Program-made: the position numbers and the translations under genes | The notes under the pieces: generated by a model | Databases searched by the model: none | What the model was told of the DNA's origin: nothing | Seen by the model: only the letters and a program-made list of their open reading frames with translations | Assembly: GCA_903772945.1 (NCBI GenBank) | Contig: CAICTM010000149.1 | Span: 1 to 64,000, forward strand | DNA length: 64,000 nt | Source: Seminavis robusta | Lineage: Eukaryota; Bacillariophyta; Bacillariophyceae; Naviculales; Naviculaceae | Direction: 5' to 3' | Shown: positions 44,167 to 53,793 of the stretch, in pieces | Position numbering within the stretch: position 1 is the stretch's first letter | Layout of the letters: the number at the start of each line of letters is the position of its first letter

Positions 44167-44727
44167 CTAGTAGCCAGAGCGTGTATTACTCGCGAGCCTT
44201 GGAGGAGGCTGGAGTATGGAAGACGTGGGAAATGCCTTGGGACTGCAAAGGGATGTTAGAGCGAGAGCTGCCTCGTGGAATCCAATCTCTTCATGAACCG
44301 CGTAATCAAGTTTTGGTGCCTTTGAGCTGTGGTTTATGGACTGGCAAGAAACTTCTCTTGGTACCGGTAGCGGCAAAGGCACCGAATATATACATTGTTT
44401 CTTCTTTAGCAGGCGATGGTCTTGATAAAGGGCGGGAGGAGGCATCATGGCTTTGCCATCCACTAGTTTGGGTGCCTCTCGGGGTCTCTTTCTCGTATGG
44501 TCATTGGGTAGTAGCACTTCTTGATCTTCGAAGTAGATTCCTGAGCCATAAGACGGAACGGCGATGGATGTTGCGGAATGGATGGCCAGGCCGCCTTCTG
44601 TTGCAGTATCACCTTTCCTGCGCACCTGATATATCTCATACATCGTGAGAGGATCCGTGGCGCCCACACTCTCGCTGCCGCTTCCCGGGCATTGTTTGTC
44701 GCTCTTGCTTTCGGCGAGGGCCATCAT
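44167..44727 (-). CDS. Unknown protein, GSGIYFE family member 2
   Basis: The frame is open from 44817, but the first ATG is at 44727 (M-M-A-L-A-E-S-K-S), giving 186 residues; an upstream exon joined just before it is possible. It shares with the ORF at 41329-42033 the block G-S-G-I-Y-F-E-D-Q-E-V and a C-terminal L-D-Y-A-V-H-E-E-I-G-F-H-E-A-A segment. Between these it is basic (R-K-R-P-R-E-A-P-K, L-L-K-K-K-Q) and Pro-rich. No function can be assigned. Confidence 0.5.
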   Translation of the reverse strand: MMALAESKSDKQCPGSGSESVGATDPLTMYEIYQVRRKGDTATEGGLAIHSATSIAVPSYGSGIYFEDQEVLLPNDHTRKRPREAPKLVDGKAMMPPPALYQDHRLLKKKQCIYSVPLPLPVPREVSCQSINHSSKAPKLDYAVHEEIGFHEAALALTSLCSPKAFPTSSILQPPPRLASNTRSGY

Positions 44728-46347
44728 CGTTTCCTTGACTGAAGGAGAAACCTCCTTGGGACTTGTTAATGATATCAATATCGATACCTTACGATGTTTC
44801 AATGACGCAATGATCAAGCAGAAGCAAAAGACTTGACAAATAGTCGAGTCCTTTCAGGCTTCACCGACACGTCAAGCAGATGCCTCTGGCACCAACGAAG
44901 CATGTTCGAGCAATGCTCGGGCAAACATGTGCAAAACCCCGTGACAGTCCTTCTTCCCAAGTCATCAACACCTGTCAACCAATGCTCGGAAGTATGGTTC
45001 TCGGTTCTGGGAAAAGAACAGGCTTGAGGTTAAAGCTATCATGGAAATGGTGGAAATTGTGGAGCTCGTTGAGCCTCGTGAACTTTCATTGGTTTCCAGA
45101 ATCCTTTAACAATTGGGTATCAGGACCGCTGTGAAAACCTCCGAGGACAAAATTGAAGCACAACAAACTCTGGAACTTTGTTGCTGTTGCCCTTCAACCT
45201 ATGGTGGGACTTCCAGAATCTATCACATCAACTGGCAACTTTCAAGAAGCCCAACACACCCAATCACTCTCATTGGCTCGATGGTGCGTTGGTCCCGCCC
45301 CTTGACATGTTCCGGCAGCTGTCTGACATACCATACCGTATACCGTAGGGTATTTGGGTTGAAGCTGCGGGGGTGCTGGCTGGCTATCTAGCTGGGTGGC
45401 TACCGGTACGGTGTAGGTAGGTGGGTACCCACGTATTTGGTGGTATGGCCATACTGTATCGTTGCACCACACACATGTACATCATGATAGCGAGAAACTT
45501 AGTTTGAGAGCTGTCTGACGCTTGATAGTGAATTCATCCGTAGACAATCCCACTCCAACTTCCCAGTCTCCAATGTTTTCGTAGGCTACCAGCTGATTGA
45601 GATCACGAAAGAGCCGACTGTAGCTCCTCTGTCCTGGAGAGAGCTCATTCTGATGCCAACGAACCCAATTTTTTAGGTATGACTGTACCTGGTACGTAGC
45701 TAGCAACAGTAGGCAGCTTCCCAGGACGATCATGCCCTTAAGACTAGTTCAAGTAAATTTGGTGCAGCTACCCCTACGGTAGCTACGTGAGCCAAACTAT
45801 CCCACTAGCTAGGCCTTTAGCAACCCATCCACTCCAGGCACCGCGGTGCATTGTATCGAATTGCTCACAGGCCACGGACCTGTGCTGGCTGACCAAGAGC
45901 CTATGTGTCACATGATCGTGGGTATTTCGCGATGCATTTGCATTGCTACAATAGCCATCCATAGAATAGTGGAGGGCTTGCTTGGGAAGCCAATTGCATT
46001 GCTTGGTCCTTCCAATATCTATTCTTTTTGTCAACCAATGGAAATCACTAGTAGAGATTGCTTCTCTTTTTCTTCGCAAGGCAACCCCAAATTAATACAG
46101 CAGCCAGTGTCACGCACCGCACGCACAGCAAACACCGACGATGCTCAGGTTTGCCGACGAGCCAGGCAAAACTTGATCTTTCTCGTAATTGTTTTGTGGA
46201 GGTTGTGTTGCGTGATTTGATCTTTTCCAGTTCGGCTAGTAGAGCTAGCAAGCTCTACATGTAGCTACCAGGTAGCAGCGTACATATTGAACGAGTTCCC
46301 TGGATCTTTTAGTACAAGTGCATTCTGGAATCAGCTGCTGTTGTAGT
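44728..46347. other. Intergenic; no confident gene
   Basis: Only short unsupported frames. Contains a TACCGGTA copy at 45401. Confidence 0.5.
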
Positions 46348-47283
46348 TCACATGCCCTCCTCTGTCCCTGGCACGTCTTTGACAATTGTATTGCCAAATT
46401 TGTCGAGTTCTGGTTCTTCCTCTGAATCGTAGTACTCGTCTTCATTATCATAATATTCACCATTATCATCATCGTCACTACCGGTAGGGGGTAGATCCAT
46501 TAGATGTGTCTGATCCATAATCTCTCTGCCGTCCAACATTTCTCTTTCTTGTGGGTTATCGTCTTGATCCGTTTTTGGCTTTGTTTCATTTTGTGCAAGC
46601 CATTCATTTTGTTTGGTCACCACTTCCTCCGCATCTTGACAATTGGCGTACAAATCTAGCAAATCCTGATTTATTTTGAAGAATTCAGGTCCCCACTTGA
46701 ATTCATCCAACATTGCCACTGCTGCCGCCTGTCTACCACAAATATACAATGTAGCTGCCCCTGCTTCGGCACAACTGAGTTTGGACGGTCGTCCGTAATT
46801 GACCGGATTGGCGGCCACCAAAAACGGCAGTAATCGATGATGGCCAGCTCTCATCTGTTTGAAGGGAATCTCACTCAGCCGTGCCCAGGAACAATCAATC
46901 AAGGACATGCCCGATGTGGCCAAAATGTTGGCATCGGCCGGAGACACGGAAGTGGTCCCTTGTGGCGACAAGACAATTCCTCGAAACGGTTGCTTCAAAT
47001 TCATTTTTTGCAAGTAGCCTCGTTTGGCGAGTCGGGCTCCTGTACAGCGTTTGGGGTCGCACTGGGCAAAATCCCACATGCGCAATTGGAGGCCTTCCAG
47101 TGGATCAGTACTGCTTGCAGTAGCAGACTGACAGTACGCATTATTGTTCCGTCTCATGACATCTTCATCGCGGCTACCCCCACCGTCCGCTTGCCGAGTA
47201 TTTCTTCGATGGCCTGCGTGTGGATTGTTACCACCTCCACCACGGCCACCGCGTTTCTTTCCACCTCCTTTGGGTTTTACCAT
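46348..47283 (-). CDS. TSR3: 18S rRNA aminocarboxypropyltransferase
   Basis: 311 codons from ATG at 47283; the frame is open further upstream, but only this ATG gives the expected basic start M-V-K-P-K-G-G-G-K-K. Gly/Arg-rich N-terminus, then the family hallmark D-F-A-Q-C-D-P-K-R-C-T-G (about 71-82), G-I-V-L-S-P-Q-G, D-C-S-W-A-R-L (SAM/active-site region), R-L-L-P-F-L-V-A-A-N-P-V-N-Y-G-R-P and L-S-C-A-E-A-G-A-A-T-L. TSR3 transfers the 3-amino-3-carboxypropyl group of SAM to the N1-methylpseudouridine of 18S rRNA in a late step of small-subunit maturation. The C-terminal 100 residues are highly acidic, as is common in eukaryotic TSR3. Single exon. Confidence 0.93.
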   Translation of the reverse strand: MVKPKGGGKKRGGRGGGGNNPHAGHRRNTRQADGGGSRDEDVMRRNNNAYCQSATASSTDPLEGLQLRMWDFAQCDPKRCTGARLAKRGYLQKMNLKQPFRGIVLSPQGTTSVSPADANILATSGMSLIDCSWARLSEIPFKQMRAGHHRLLPFLVAANPVNYGRPSKLSCAEAGAATLYICGRQAAAVAMLDEFKWGPEFFKINQDLLDLYANCQDAEEVVTKQNEWLAQNETKPKTDQDDNPQEREMLDGREIMDQTHLMDLPPTGSDDDDNGEYYDNEDEYYDSEEEPELDKFGNTIVKDVPGTEEGM

Positions 47284-47650
47284 TGTTGTTCTGTTCCAGT
47301 GGCTACTAGTTAAAGAGATTAGTAACAACGAGAGAACTTTGTTTCGTTTGGTTTGTCAGCAGGTCGGGGGTCGGGTGGCTGAGATGAGATGCTTCGAGTG
47401 GTACACGTGACTATGAGTCACGCTTCCAAAGGAAACCCCCGACTCGTCGCACCCTGAATTTAAGAATGATGATGATGAATGAAGACGACGTGGTCTGGTT
47501 GGTCTAGAATCTGGAAGAAAGGCGACAGGATGTCTGCATCATTGTTTGATCATCATATGTGATCAGACAAGTGATTCTACGCAGACTTGCCTTTTAAAAA
47601 CTACGAAGAGAAAATGCTCTTGACAAATCATAACTAAGAGTTAATCCAAA
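47284..47650. other. Short intergenic stretch; nothing recognised
   Basis: Contains the putative promoter of the TSR3 gene (minus strand) and the 3' flank of the ankyrin gene. No feature recognised. Confidence 0.5.
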
Positions 47651-48826
47651 CTATGTGACAGAGCAATTTGCTTTGATCCATTCAAAAACTTCTTTGTTCC
47701 CGCTGCTCTTGGCCAGCCTCAAGGAATTCTCAATACCCTCGCATCCATTTTTATAGGCATAGATTATGACATCCAGGTGTCCAAATTTGGCAGCCTGACT
47801 TAACGTTATTTTGTTCCAGGGGCAGCCATTTTCATGGGCGTATTGTAAGACTTCCAAATGCCCACCTTCTGCGGCAAAGTGGCATGTCCATTCATTCCAA
47901 GGACAGCCATTTTCATGGGCATACTTGAGAACATCCAAATGCCCAAATTTGGCCGCACGGAAACAAGTTCGTTCATTCCACGAGCAGCCGTTGTCATGGG
48001 CATACTTCAGTACCTCCAGATGGCCACTTTCTGCGGCATAGTGACAGGTCCACTCATTCCAATGGCAGCCATTCTCATGAACATATCGGAGGATTTGCAA
48101 ATGGCCAAACTTGGCTGCACGGGAAGACGTCTGCTTATCCCATGGGCAACCATTGACATGTGCATATTGTAGAGTCTCCAAATAACCGCTTTCTGCAGCA
48201 TAATGGCACGTTGCTTCATCCCAAGGGCATCCCTTTGCATGGGAGTACTTTAATACTTCCAAATGACCGAAATAGGCTGCCTCACTGCAGGTCCGTTCGT
48301 CCCATGGGCAACCATTCTTGTGAAGCCACTGAAGCATTTCAATGTGACCATACTGGGCAGCACAGGAACTTGTGCATTCACTCCAAGGAAATCTCCTTTT
48401 ACGTGCCCATTTCATGACAGGAACGTTTCCAATTTTGGCAATTTGCGCACAGACATCCAGCTGTGACTTCTCGCTCTTGCTAGCATGAGACTCCCAATAC
48501 GATGCACGGGGCACACTGCAAAAGGTAGCACTGTAGAAAGTATCTGCAAAGGTGGTTGATCGTCTTTCTCCACCTGCCTCGACTACCTCTGGGGGAATTT
48601 CAACCGAGTCACAGAAGAGGATGTAGTAGTCTCTCAAATTGTGGCTCACTTGTGCCACAAAGGCAAAGTGTCCCAAGCCAACAAAAGGGAAAATGCTGTT
48701 GACCCAGATATCTTTGTGGGAACACAAAAGATGGTCTTCATTGGCTGTGTCGTCCATTCGAGGGCTTTCTGTGGTTGCTTTCATTGCGTACCGATGGTAC
48801 CATGGTGGTACCGATAACCGATACAT
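47651..48826 (-). CDS. Ankyrin-repeat protein with near-identical 27-residue repeats
   Basis: 391 codons from ATG at 48826; a second ATG at 48784 (M-K-A-T-T-E-S-P-R) may be the true start. Residues 30-65 (I-W-V-N-S-I-F-P-F-V-G-L-G-H-F-A-F-V-A-Q-V) resemble the F-box-like lead-in of many protist and giant-virus ankyrin proteins. From about residue 120 there are roughly nine units of 27 residues with the pattern A-A-x-x-G-H-L-E-V-L-K-Y-A-H-E-N-G-C-P-W. DNA units (81 bp) are very similar, indicating recent internal duplication. Probably a protein-interaction scaffold or ubiquitin-ligase adaptor; the substrate is unknown. Confidence 0.88.
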   Translation of the reverse strand: MYRLSVPPWYHRYAMKATTESPRMDDTANEDHLLCSHKDIWVNSIFPFVGLGHFAFVAQVSHNLRDYYILFCDSVEIPPEVVEAGGERRSTTFADTFYSATFCSVPRASYWESHASKSEKSQLDVCAQIAKIGNVPVMKWARKRRFPWSECTSSCAAQYGHIEMLQWLHKNGCPWDERTCSEAAYFGHLEVLKYSHAKGCPWDEATCHYAAESGYLETLQYAHVNGCPWDKQTSSRAAKFGHLQILRYVHENGCHWNEWTCHYAAESGHLEVLKYAHDNGCSWNERTCFRAAKFGHLDVLKYAHENGCPWNEWTCHFAAEGGHLEVLQYAHENGCPWNKITLSQAAKFGHLDVIIYAYKNGCEGIENSLRLAKSSGNKEVFEWIKANCSVT

Positions 48827-49042
48827 GAACCATGAAAGGGTGATAAAAGAGGTTCTTCTCTTTTTGTTTGATGGATGACGTCACCCTCATCTTTCAACGT
48901 ATCTTTTGTATCTTTTAGATTTTAGATTTCGCCTCAACCTGCCAGCGGGTTGACACCACTTGCTTGTTGTCTGCGTCCAAAGACGGCGAATCTCACAATC
49001 CCTTAAACTTCTACAGAGCCATCACTCTCAAATTTGTCAACC

Positions 49043-49756
49043 ATGATGAAACTCTTTTTCCTCCTTGTTGCAGTATTGCTTCTGCACCAACAAAGCAGTG
49101 CCTTCAGTCCATCCGCAAAGAAATTGGCATCAGTGGAGAGTTCTTCGTCTCTGGATGATCGAAGAGCGTTCCTTGCCCAAACCATTGCATTATCTGGAGC
49201 ATTCCTAGCAAATGTGGCGCCTGCTCAAGCCTCCGGGGGTGCCACTGCTGGTGGAGCATACTTGCTGTCCGCCAAGCAGCGGTATAACGATCGCGTGGTC
49301 AAGGGTATCAAAGGATTCTTGGCATTGGAAGGTTCCCTCAAAGGAGGCAGTGTGGATGAAGCCAAGGCATACTTTGCCGCAGACGAAGCGGGAACGTGGG
49401 GAGATATCAGCACAGCGGCGTACTTGTTAGCCAATGCATTCCGTCGCAGTTCCAACCAAGCCCCAGATAGTCTCCCAGCGGTGAAGGTACGAATCGGACG
49501 AAAGTGTGCTTGCTTGTCTCTCTCTCTTGTGCAGCATGAATTGATTCGCCCTCTTATTATTGCTTCCACTTTATATTTTCTGAACACAATCAACCTTTAG
49601 AAATGGAAGGCATTCGTAAAGGAACTTGATGCTTTGCAAAAGAAACTCAAGAAGAAAGATGCTGCAGGTTCTTTGGAAATTTTCAATGGAGCCATGGAAG
49701 CACTGGACGCATACCTTGCGGAAGTTGACTTACCTTCTGTTGCAGAGCTGAAATAG
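49043..49756 (+). CDS. Psb31/PsbQ-like thylakoid lumen protein
   Basis: Two exons, 49043-49486 and 49601-49756 (GT-AG, 199 residues). Targeting is three-part: a signal peptide with an S-S-A-F motif at 18-21 (ER/plastid entry), a transit region, then a twin-arginine signal (D-D-R-R-A-F-L-A, hydrophobic stretch, A-P-A-Q-A near 59-63) that would send the mature protein into the thylakoid lumen by the Tat route. The mature part (G-G-A-T-A-G-G-A-Y, S-A-K-Q-R-Y-N-D-R-V, A-Y-L-L-A-N-A-F-R, P-D-S-L-P-A-V-K) matches the four-helix Psb31/PsbQ-type extrinsic proteins of diatom photosystem II. Whether it is Psb31 itself or a paralog is not settled by eye. Confidence 0.8.
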
Positions 49757-50425
49757 ATACGATACGGGTAGGTACCGGTGGTGCTTGAGGAATGACATGC
49801 AACAAAACAATCCTGTTTGAGAGGACAGGCGATACATTACCTGAAAGCGAGTTTCGAGATATCGGTCATCACAAATTGGAGAGGTCCAAGTAGGCTATGA
49901 AAGATCAGCCAGCAGTCCCCAGAATAGCTTCGAGTATTGCCAACTACCTGACCACCGGTGGGCTGCCTGCCTCTTCAAATTAAACATAAAGCATCTTCTT
50001 ACCTTTTTCAAGTTGCAAGCAACTTGGCACTGGCACTAGCTGGATACTTTCTTTGTTGTGCTCCGTCCGAACCTACAAAATCGGCAAAGGCATATGCAAT
50101 CGTCATGAGGGATCGAAACGACGGAGTGAAGGGCTCGTTGCTGTTGCCGTCGATCCAATATTAAACTCTTTCTTCGTCCTCGTCGTCCCTGATCAGAACC
50201 AAACTCACTACCGGTACGGTACCATTGGCAGTTCCAGTAAGCAACGATTGATGTACATGAAGTTTATAACACAGCCACTGCTCTGTCTTCCAATGTAAAA
50301 CACGCAATCTAATCCTTATTAGTATTATTATCTATCTACGGTGTACCGGTATCTAATCCACCTTGATTGGATTCCATTCTCTTCTGACTCTTCCCGTCTA
50401 TTTTCTTGGTGGGATGACACAGTAC
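49757..50425. other. Intergenic; nothing recognised
   Basis: Contains TACCGGTA copies at 50209 and 50344. No gene. Confidence 0.5.
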
Positions 50426-51328
50426 TCATGGTGCCAATCGAGAAGCGGCTGCAAAGGCAGTTTCAAATCGATGGATAGATTCTACCACTCCCTTCTCCAC
50501 AAAGCTGGTCAATGCCGACCTGCCCTGTTGTTCGGCTCTTGATTTGGACACCGGCAACACCCTGAGCAAAAAGCGGGGAAACTTCATGGAGACTTCAAAG
50601 TCAGATACAAATTCCAATGCCACTCCACCATTCTTTTCCACCAAGGAGATGCGGCAGAGCGAGGTTGTCGTCTTGTCAGAGCTGTTGTCCTTGGACACGA
50701 CACTCATGACTTGATTGTAAATCCACATGAGCAGTTTGGGTCCCCGTGCCTGTGTCTTGTCTTTAATCATGGTCAACTCGTACACGGGCAAGCCCGTTAC
50801 GGGGTCGGACTCGATCAATTTGCTACCACACTGCACGGTCGTCTCCACGTGCAACCCCGAAAAGCTAATGCCATTGCTACACAATTGCATGACTCGTTCC
50901 GATGAGGATGACGCACCGGTGGGCAAGGTAGCACCCAATCTTTGTGTTTCGGCCTGCCATTCCAAAAAGAGTTGATTGGATACCGGTTCGATGGGTACCG
51001 GAGGAGCATCGGAGACAAAGAGTGTGTTGCGTGCTCGGTCGGATTGGAAAAAGTCCACGAGAAAGTCCTTGTCTTGGAGTGGCACCAGTGGGCGGGATGT
51101 CTTGACAATCCGTCCCTGAAACGTAAGCGCCGAAGGATCGGACTTGGTAGTAGGTGATTGTCTGCCTCTGGAGATCAAACGAGGTCTCTCGTTCACTTTG
51201 GGAACCGTGGCATGGCGAATCACTCCCAGTCTGCCAGTCTGTGGTGGGGATGCAATGGGTTGAAAGGCTTTGGAGTGGAGTAGAAGGCTCACAAGAGCGG
51301 TAAAGAAGAGCAGCGATCTCATGGTCAT
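50426..51328 (-). CDS. Plastid-targeted protein, DUF1997-like
   Basis: 300 codons from ATG at 51328 (a second Met lies two residues on). An N-terminal signal peptide ends with S-K-A-F-Q-P, the diatom plastid-entry motif (Phe after the cleavage site). The mature region has a beta-rich stretch (S-G-L-H-V-E-T-T-V, G-L-P-V-Y-E-L-T) and a C-terminal strand-helix pattern, V-S-M-K-F-P-R-F-L-L-R-V-L-P then an amphipathic helix. This resembles DUF1997 (SRPBCC-like) proteins of cyanobacteria and plastids. The family call is tentative and no reaction is known. Single exon. Confidence 0.65.
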   Translation of the reverse strand: MTMRSLLFFTALVSLLLHSKAFQPIASPPQTGRLGVIRHATVPKVNERPRLISRGRQSPTTKSDPSALTFQGRIVKTSRPLVPLQDKDFLVDFFQSDRARNTLFVSDAPPVPIEPVSNQLFLEWQAETQRLGATLPTGASSSSERVMQLCSNGISFSGLHVETTVQCGSKLIESDPVTGLPVYELTMIKDKTQARGPKLLMWIYNQVMSVVSKDNSSDKTTTSLCRISLVEKNGGVALEFVSDFEVSMKFPRFLLRVLPVSKSRAEQQGRSALTSFVEKGVVESIHRFETAFAAASRLAP

Positions 51329-52068
51329 TGTCAATGCTGTCTACGATGTTAGGGTTGACAACTGGCTTCCGAGAATTTAATGAGTGCTTCCTGTAGATCC
51401 AACCCATCAACACTCCCAGGACTATGTGCTGGTGGCTGTGTGGGATCCCTACGCCTGACGCGGTGGCATCATGCCCATGGTCACATGTTATTCTGACCCA
51501 TCAATTTTCTGATGACTCAATCTTTCTGAAACTTCTTCGAAGATCCAAAGCGCAAGCTAGCCACTACAGTGTGTACCGGTACCGGTACAGCACCGGAGTA
51601 CCAGTAGTATTCTAAAATAGAGCGGTACCTGGTACGGACACTGTGGTACGCAGGCTTCTGAGTCACACATTGCCATGGTGCATGTACGGTGTGCTGTCGA
51701 CATGTCATACCTATGAATAGCTCTTTGTAGTGAGGCAGCGATACCTGGGGACTTCTCCTACAGACTAGTTGACTGCATTCATTGCTACGGTACCGGTAGC
51801 TTTATTAGTAGTAGACCACATGGCAAGTGGTTAATGCTAGGTGTTGTTACAGCAGATTGGATGCGGCGGTCAAAGCAAAAAAAATGCGGTCAGTCCAAAA
51901 TGTACAGCAACCCAATCGACGGGGTAGATTCAATGATTCAATTCATTCCAAAAACACAAGCGGGACAGTCATCGAAGTGTACACGGTTCCGGGGAGTGGT
52001 TCAATTCCTCCCCACGACAGTGCAGCCATCGTTGCGCAGCTAGCAAGCAAGTTGGTTGAATAGTTGGT
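51329..52068. other. Intergenic; nothing recognised
   Basis: Contains two overlapping TACCGGTA copies at 51574-51587 and another at 51791. A short plus-strand frame at 51827-52063 is unsupported. Confidence 0.5.
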
Positions 52069-53487
52069 TTAGGCGGCAATCTTGATAGATTCACCGGATG
52101 CATCGTTGACTTGCTTGCAGTCATTACTATCCGCCATCGGAGAAATCAATGCAGTAGAAGTTCCGGTGGTAGCAGTAGTCTCCTGACGACGTGAACCGGT
52201 GAACGTAATCGCCGTTTGAGCATCGAGCAAGATCCGATCGGCCGCTGCATTCGCCACCATCCCGCTGATGGACGGGCCTGGATTCTTCACCGTACGGAGA
52301 GGACGACGAATGATGCCACCACGGCTCGAATTCTGAAGGCCCGTCAATCGCGCCATTTGATAAAAGTAAGTCTGAACGCCGGTTCCACCCCGTGCTTTGG
52401 TTTGCGATTGACTACAGCGTTTCGCCGTGAGAATGGAACTGCGAAGCTCGGGGGAAATGGCTTGACAAATTCCTCCGACAAAGTGCTTGGCAGCAATCAA
52501 GAAAAAGTTGAACTCCATGACAGCCAATCGTCCCGGAAAGCTGCTGGAGTAGGGTGCTGTTGGTGTGACACCCGCGGCTGCACAATGACGACAACGAAGT
52601 CCCAAATCACCGACGTGTCGGTTGCGAGAGGCAGCTAGGTCGCCTGGAGTCGCCTCGAAGAGTTCCATGCAACCGAGCAAATTCTGGTTGTAATCCGACA
52701 ATCTCGAACGTTCCTCGGCCATGGCGGGGAGTTTGAAATAATCCGCTACGGGAGCCGCGGGACTCGACGCCGAATCGGTAGTATCGGTAGTAGCGATTGT
52801 AGTTGTAGCAGGGGGGGACACCAATCGCGCCGCGGTCTGTTTCTTGGACTTGTTGCTGTTTCGTCGTGTTGGCAGCTGCTGCTTGCGGGTGGACGACGAA
52901 TTCACGGTGTGACGGCCTTGTTGGGTAGACACTTGCACGATTGCGAGTGTAGTATCTTCTTGTTCTTGTGGTGCTGATGGTGGTGCCTGTTCGTTGATCA
53001 TGATGGTCGGCACGTAAATGTGATGACGAAGATCGTGTAGAATCATCTTGACGACGTCCTCTGAGTTCATGCCAATCCACTGATGTGGACCAACTCGTCG
53101 CTCCATGAATCGTGCGGGAGGAGACGAAGTTTGGACGACTTGTTGGAGGATGAGATGGACAATGGCGTTACGTCGATTGTTATCTCCCGTCGCTTGGACA
53201 AAGGTGGGGTAATGCTGACAGAGAATCGACAGATAGCGTCTGTTGCCAGGATGATGCGACTTCAAATGAACACCGCCTATACGAATGCTGCCCACCAGGA
53301 CGTCATTGGAACCAAGCTTACCGCTGTAAAGACGCACACACTGGCCATTACCCGACACGGTAATGCTGTTGTCATGCCGAGGCGTAGAGAAAGAGAGCAC
53401 TTTGGTGCGCTTGTTTCTTCTCTGGGGAGGCAGCTTGTTTCTTTTGTTGTTACGGAAAAGAGGGATCATGGCGCAGTCACTCATCAT
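52069..53487 (-). CDS. DUF6824-domain protein
   Basis: 472 codons from ATG at 53487. The frame is open to 53769, but that start would lie only 24 bp from the divergent gene and adds unconserved residues. Basic N-terminus (N-K-R-N-K-L-P-P-Q-R-R-N-K-R), then a DUF6824-like block (about 59-125) with N-D-V-L-V-G, H-P-G-N-R-R-Y and helices. The centre is low complexity (Thr/Ser/Ala). Near residues 310-370 it has L-G-L-R-C-R-H-C-A followed by spaced H and C (A-A-K-H-F-V-G-G-I-C), a C2HC-type pattern I recall from many diatom DUF6824 proteins. Probably nuclear; possibly DNA-binding, unproven. Confidence 0.75.
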   Translation of the reverse strand: MMSDCAMIPLFRNNKRNKLPPQRRNKRTKVLSFSTPRHDNSITVSGNGQCVRLYSGKLGSNDVLVGSIRIGGVHLKSHHPGNRRYLSILCQHYPTFVQATGDNNRRNAIVHLILQQVVQTSSPPARFMERRVGPHQWIGMNSEDVVKMILHDLRHHIYVPTIMINEQAPPSAPQEQEDTTLAIVQVSTQQGRHTVNSSSTRKQQLPTRRNSNKSKKQTAARLVSPPATTTIATTDTTDSASSPAAPVADYFKLPAMAEERSRLSDYNQNLLGCMELFEATPGDLAASRNRHVGDLGLRCRHCAAAGVTPTAPYSSSFPGRLAVMEFNFFLIAAKHFVGGICQAISPELRSSILTAKRCSQSQTKARGGTGVQTYFYQMARLTGLQNSSRGGIIRRPLRTVKNPGPSISGMVANAAADRILLDAQTAITFTGSRRQETTATTGTSTALISPMADSNDCKQVNDASGESIKIAA

Positions 53488-53793
53488 CGTCGTCTTCTCG
53501 GGCTTGATTTTTGGGTTCCGAAGAGCAGAAATTGTGAGAAGTGCTTTCGAGGCCACTTTCCCGCCGCTGATCGCCAGCCCTCCGTGGACAAATTTCAAAA
53601 AATGCTTCCACGGAGAGTGGAATGAACCACGATTGATATCTTTTGATGATGGCCACCCAAAATTCCATTCTTCTTTTCGGACTCTCGCCACCAGGAGGTT
53701 GGCAGACACTCGAAAGATGCAGCGCTGAGAACGAGACACTAAAGGGCTTGCTACATCAAATTTCCCCATTAAAACTATCAGAATACAGGAAAG
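53488..53793. promoter_or_regulatory. Putative bidirectional promoter, DUF6824/SAP gene pair
   Basis: A 306-bp gap between divergent start codons. No specific element recognised. If the longer minus-strand ATG at 53769 were used, the gap would be only 24 bp. Confidence 0.4.

Noticed and set aside
47720-48440. Regular 81-bp repeats as a possible CRISPR-like array
   Set aside because: They are coding ankyrin repeats without spacers, in a eukaryotic gene.
53488-53769. N-terminal extension of the DUF6824 protein
   Set aside because: It would leave 24 bp to the divergent gene and adds residues without recognisable features. The ATG pair at 53487 is a better start.
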